From the NCBI GenBank assembly GCA_963169155.1, contig CAUJGI010000293.1, positions 1-6,843 on the forward strand: 6,843 bases of DNA, in the 5' to 3' direction. The DNA is from Chloroflexota bacterium. GTDB lineage: Bacteria > Chloroflexota > Anaerolineae > Promineifilales > Promineifilaceae. Below are positions 4,988-6,843 of the stretch, in pieces. Every line of letters begins with the position of its first letter. The first letter of the stretch is position 1. The notes under the pieces are model-generated. The model did no database searches. It was not told the DNA's origin and was given only the letters and a program-made list of their open reading frames with translations. Position numbers and translations under genes: made by a program.

Positions 4988-5054
4988 ATTGGGTAATTGG
5001 GTAATTGAAATTGAGCCGAAATTTCCCAATTTCTCAATTACATAATCACCCAAT
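4988..5054. terminator. AT-rich word-iterated inverted repeat after ylxP
   Basis: The left arm (4988-5015) begins ATTGGGTAATTGGGTAATTG, with two direct copies of the word ATTGGGTA. The right arm (5025-5054) is its inverse with several mismatches and a 2-nt insertion, ending TAATCACCCAAT. The loop is about 9 nt. It starts 22 nt after the ylxP stop and ends before the promoter of the next gene, so it is a plausible terminator for ylxP. Its build parallels the repeat at 3659-3736 with a different word. Confidence 0.6.
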
Positions 5055-5070
5055 CATACGGTAACCGTCG

Positions 5071-5098
5071 TGTGAACATCTGCTCCGTTCGGTATAAT
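5071..5098 (+). promoter_or_regulatory. Promoter of the large membrane protein gene, leaderless type
   Basis: TATAAT (5093-5098) is a perfect -10 box ending 7 nt before ATG 5106. TGTGAA (5071-5076) at 16-nt spacing is a weak -35 candidate. No Shine-Dalgarno site lies between the -10 box and the start codon. Confidence 0.6.
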
Positions 5099-5105
5099 CA
5101 ACCGC

Positions 5106-6843
5106 ATGGAACAAATGGCAGCGTTAAAACGTATACAAACCATGGCCAAGCTAAACACCTCCAAAATCCGAATGTTTCTCTTCCTCAGCCTGCTGCTTCC
5201 TTTGGTGGGCTTTATTGCCATACCCACACACGCCCAGAATGACGAAAGCAGCGGCATTACCCTGGACGTTGCCGTGGGCTTCGACAGCATTTACAAGGGG
5301 GATTACTGGGTGCCGGTGCAGGTAACGGCCGCTAACACAGGACCAGCCGTTGAGGGGTTTGTCGAAATTAGTATGCCTGGCGGCGCAGGTGCCGCGCCAG
5401 CCACCTACCGCTCGCCCATCAGCCTGCCCACACAGTCTAACAAGGTCGTTACGCTTTACATAAAACTAGATACCGGCGCGGGAATTGTCAACCTGGCGCT
5501 GCGGCAAAATGATGGCACCCTGGTAGCGGAGGCCAGCAGCGGCAGCCTGAGCCGCATCTCGGCCAGTACCCACCTGCTCTACGGCGTGGTCAGCCCCGAT
5601 GCCGCCGAATTCAGCTTCCTGGAGCGCATTCCCGGCAGTCGCTCCGATGCTTCGGTGGCGCTGCTGACGCTGGAGGATTTGCCCGAAACGGCCGTTGCCT
5701 GGAACGCCCTCGATATCCTCATTTTTAACGACACAGACACCAGCCAGCTCACCAGCCAGCAGCGCACCGCCCTGGAAGTGTGGCTGCACAATGGCGGTCA
5801 ACTTATTGTTACCGGTGGGGCGAACTGGCAAAAAACGGCCGCATCCCTCGCCGACTTACTGCCCGTCACCATCGACGGCAGCCGCTCCGTGGACGATTTG
5901 CCCGGCTTGCGTGAACGCATCGGCATTCCCTTCCGCGATCCCGGCCCGTATGTAGTGGCCACCAGCAGCCTGCGCAGCGGCGAGCTGATCTTCCGCCAGG
6001 ATGAGCTGCCTTTGCTGGCTCGCCAATCCGTCGGGATCGGCTCGGTTTACTTTTTGGCGCTCGACCCCCGGCTGGCCCCCCTGCTGGATTGGGACGGCAG
6101 CGAAGCAGTTTGGGCCACCATTGCCAGCCGCGTGCCATCGAGCAGCAGCTGGGGCTCAGGCCCGCAAAACAGCTATGCGGCCACAGAGGCCGTTTCCAGC
6201 CTGCCCTCGCTCACCCTGCCCAGTATTTTGCAGCTGCTGGTCTTCCTGCTGGTCTACACGGTTGTGGTGGGGCCAGTCAACTACTGGGTTCTTAAGCGGC
6301 GCAACCGACTGGAACGTGCCTGGATCACCATTCCGGTGCTGGTGGTCATCTTCAGCGGGGTTACCTATTTCACTGGCTTCCAGCTGCGCGGCAACGACAC
6401 CATCATCAACCAGATCTCGGTAGCCTACAGTCGGTCAGACGGCGAGCAAGCCGATGTGTACAGCCTGCTGGGGCTCTACTCGCCGCAGCGCACAACGTAT
6501 GATCTGAGCCTGCCCGCCGGGGCGCTGGCACGGCCGTATACCCAGGATTTTGGCGTGCCGTTCAACAGCGATGACCCGAACGTCGGCAGCATCACCTACG
6601 GCAACGAGGTAACCATTTCCGACGTGCGGGTGGATATTGGCGAAGTGTCGGTCTTTTTGGCGGAGAGCGCCGTGCCTGCGGTGGATATTTCCGGCTCGGC
6701 CACGCTGACGCTGGAGGGTAACAACCTGGTGCTGGCGATGGACATTTTGAACAACAGCGACATCACGCTGGAGACGGCTTCAGTACTGCTGGGCAACACG
6801 GCCGTAGCCATCGGGGATATTGCGCCCAATGAGCGGACGGCCG
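5106..6843 (+). CDS. Large exported, membrane-anchored protein with GATase1-like domain (3' end outside window)
   Basis: The reading frame is open for 579 codons and runs off the window. A hydrophobic segment at residues 22-41 followed by THAQ looks like a signal peptide with cleavage after A43. Residues 50-150 form a beta-rich domain. Residues 155-345 resemble the class I glutamine amidotransferase-like fold found in large bacterial membrane proteins: WNALDILIFND at 199-209, EVWLHNGGQLIVTGG at 224-238 and GIGSVYFLALDP at 310-321. No catalytic Cys is visible in this stretch. Two membrane segments follow (about 372-390 and 405-424), joined by GPVNYWVLKRRNRLERAWI, a short positive loop typical of this family. 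Residues 430-579 are again beta-rich, outside the cytoplasm. ATG 5106 is chosen because TATAAT ends 7 nt upstream; ATG 5115 and ATG 5142 are alternatives. Such proteins often sit beside transporter or MoxR-type genes, which cannot be checked here. Function unknown. Confidence 0.85.
   Translation, partial: MEQMAALKRIQTMAKLNTSKIRMFLFLSLLLPLVGFIAIPTHAQNDESSGITLDVAVGFDSIYKGDYWVPVQVTAANTGPAVEGFVEISMPGGAGAAPATYRSPISLPTQSNKVVTLYIKLDTGAGIVNLALRQNDGTLVAEASSGSLSRISASTHLLYGVVSPDAAEFSFLERIPGSRSDASVALLTLEDLPETAVAWNALDILIFNDTDTSQLTSQQRTALEVWLHNGGQLIVTGGANWQKTAASLADLLPVTIDGSRSVDDLPGLRERIGIPFRDPGPYVVATSSLRSGELIFRQDELPLLARQSVGIGSVYFLALDPRLAPLLDWDGSEAVWATIASRVPSSSSWGSGPQNSYAATEAVSSLPSLTLPSILQLLVFLLVYTVVVGPVNYWVLKRRNRLERAWITIPVLVVIFSGVTYFTGFQLRGNDTIINQISVAYSRSDGEQADVYSLLGLYSPQRTTYDLSLPAGALARPYTQDFGVPFNSDDPNVGSITYGNEVTISDVRVDIGEVSVFLAESAVPAVDISGSATLTLEGNNLVLAMDILNNSDITLETASVLLGNTAVAIGDIAPNERTA

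Larger units (their letters stand above)
10..6843. repeat. Dispersed palindromic octamer ACGGCCGT, 19 full copies
   Basis: Copies start at 10, 91, 607, 1034, 1212, 1338, 1476, 1662, 2647, 2791, 2872, 2932, 3499, 4569, 4829, 4892, 5688, 6530 and 6798. A twentieth is cut by the right edge at 6837. The core CGGCCG occurs only seven more times without both outer bases (380, 3584, 3801, 4110, 4215, 5326, 5836), so the full octamer, not just the core, is favoured. The base before it is A in 14 of 19 copies. Only the copy at 4569 lies outside a gene. The word is its own reverse complement, so it has no strand. Confidence 0.95.

Noticed and set aside
258..5054. The inverted repeats considered as insertion sequence ends
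   Set aside because: No transposase lies between any of them and no target-site duplications are seen. Each sits tightly at a gene end.
10..6843. The octamer considered as a DNA uptake sequence
   Set aside because: No competence gene or terminator pairing is seen, and a perfect palindrome within coding sequence is not typical of known uptake words. It cannot be excluded but is not supported.

Overview
The window looks like a stretch of chromosome from a moderately GC-rich, free-living bacterium, most likely a member of the Chloroflexota (Anaerolineae or a relative). That placement is inferred from the gene mix: a bacterial translin, a DUF4230 membrane-anchored protein, a YlxP/DUF503 protein, a DUF2877 (AllH-like) protein and a minimal FAD protein, with a mixture of Shine-Dalgarno-led and apparently leaderless genes. 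No rRNA, tRNA, CRISPR array, transposase or phage gene is visible.

Layout. 1-242 (-): N-terminal part of a family 2 glycosyltransferase, cut by the window edge. 295-771 (-): YbaK/ProX-type aminoacyl-tRNA deacylase. 843-1688 (+): DUF2877/AllH-like protein, divergent from ybaK. 1882-2514 (+): translin-family protein. 2595-2999 (-): unrecognised four-helix membrane protein, convergent with translin and divergent from the next gene. 3106-3657 (+): thioredoxin-reductase-like FAD protein without an NADPH domain. 3739-4464 (-): DUF4230 protein, convergent with the FAD gene. 4679-4966 (+): YlxP/DUF503. 5106 to the end (+): a large exported, membrane-anchored protein, cut by the window edge. The genes do not form an obvious pathway. 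Most are separate units in alternating orientation, so the region reads as ordinary housekeeping or accessory chromosome, not as one operon or a defence island.

The unusual content is at DNA level. First, the perfect palindrome ACGGCCGT occurs 19 times in full, with a twentieth cut by the right edge, where chance predicts about 0.2. Fifteen of the 18 intragenic copies are read in one phase as Thr-Ala-Val, in unrelated proteins. This resembles the HIP1 octamer of cyanobacteria in behaviour, but it is a different word. Second, each of the five gene ends or gene-to-gene junctions inspected downstream of a stop codon carries its own inverted repeat, and four of these are built from short iterated words. 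Third, genes fall into two initiation classes: five with a clear Shine-Dalgarno site and four whose -10 box ends only 6-9 nt before the start codon.
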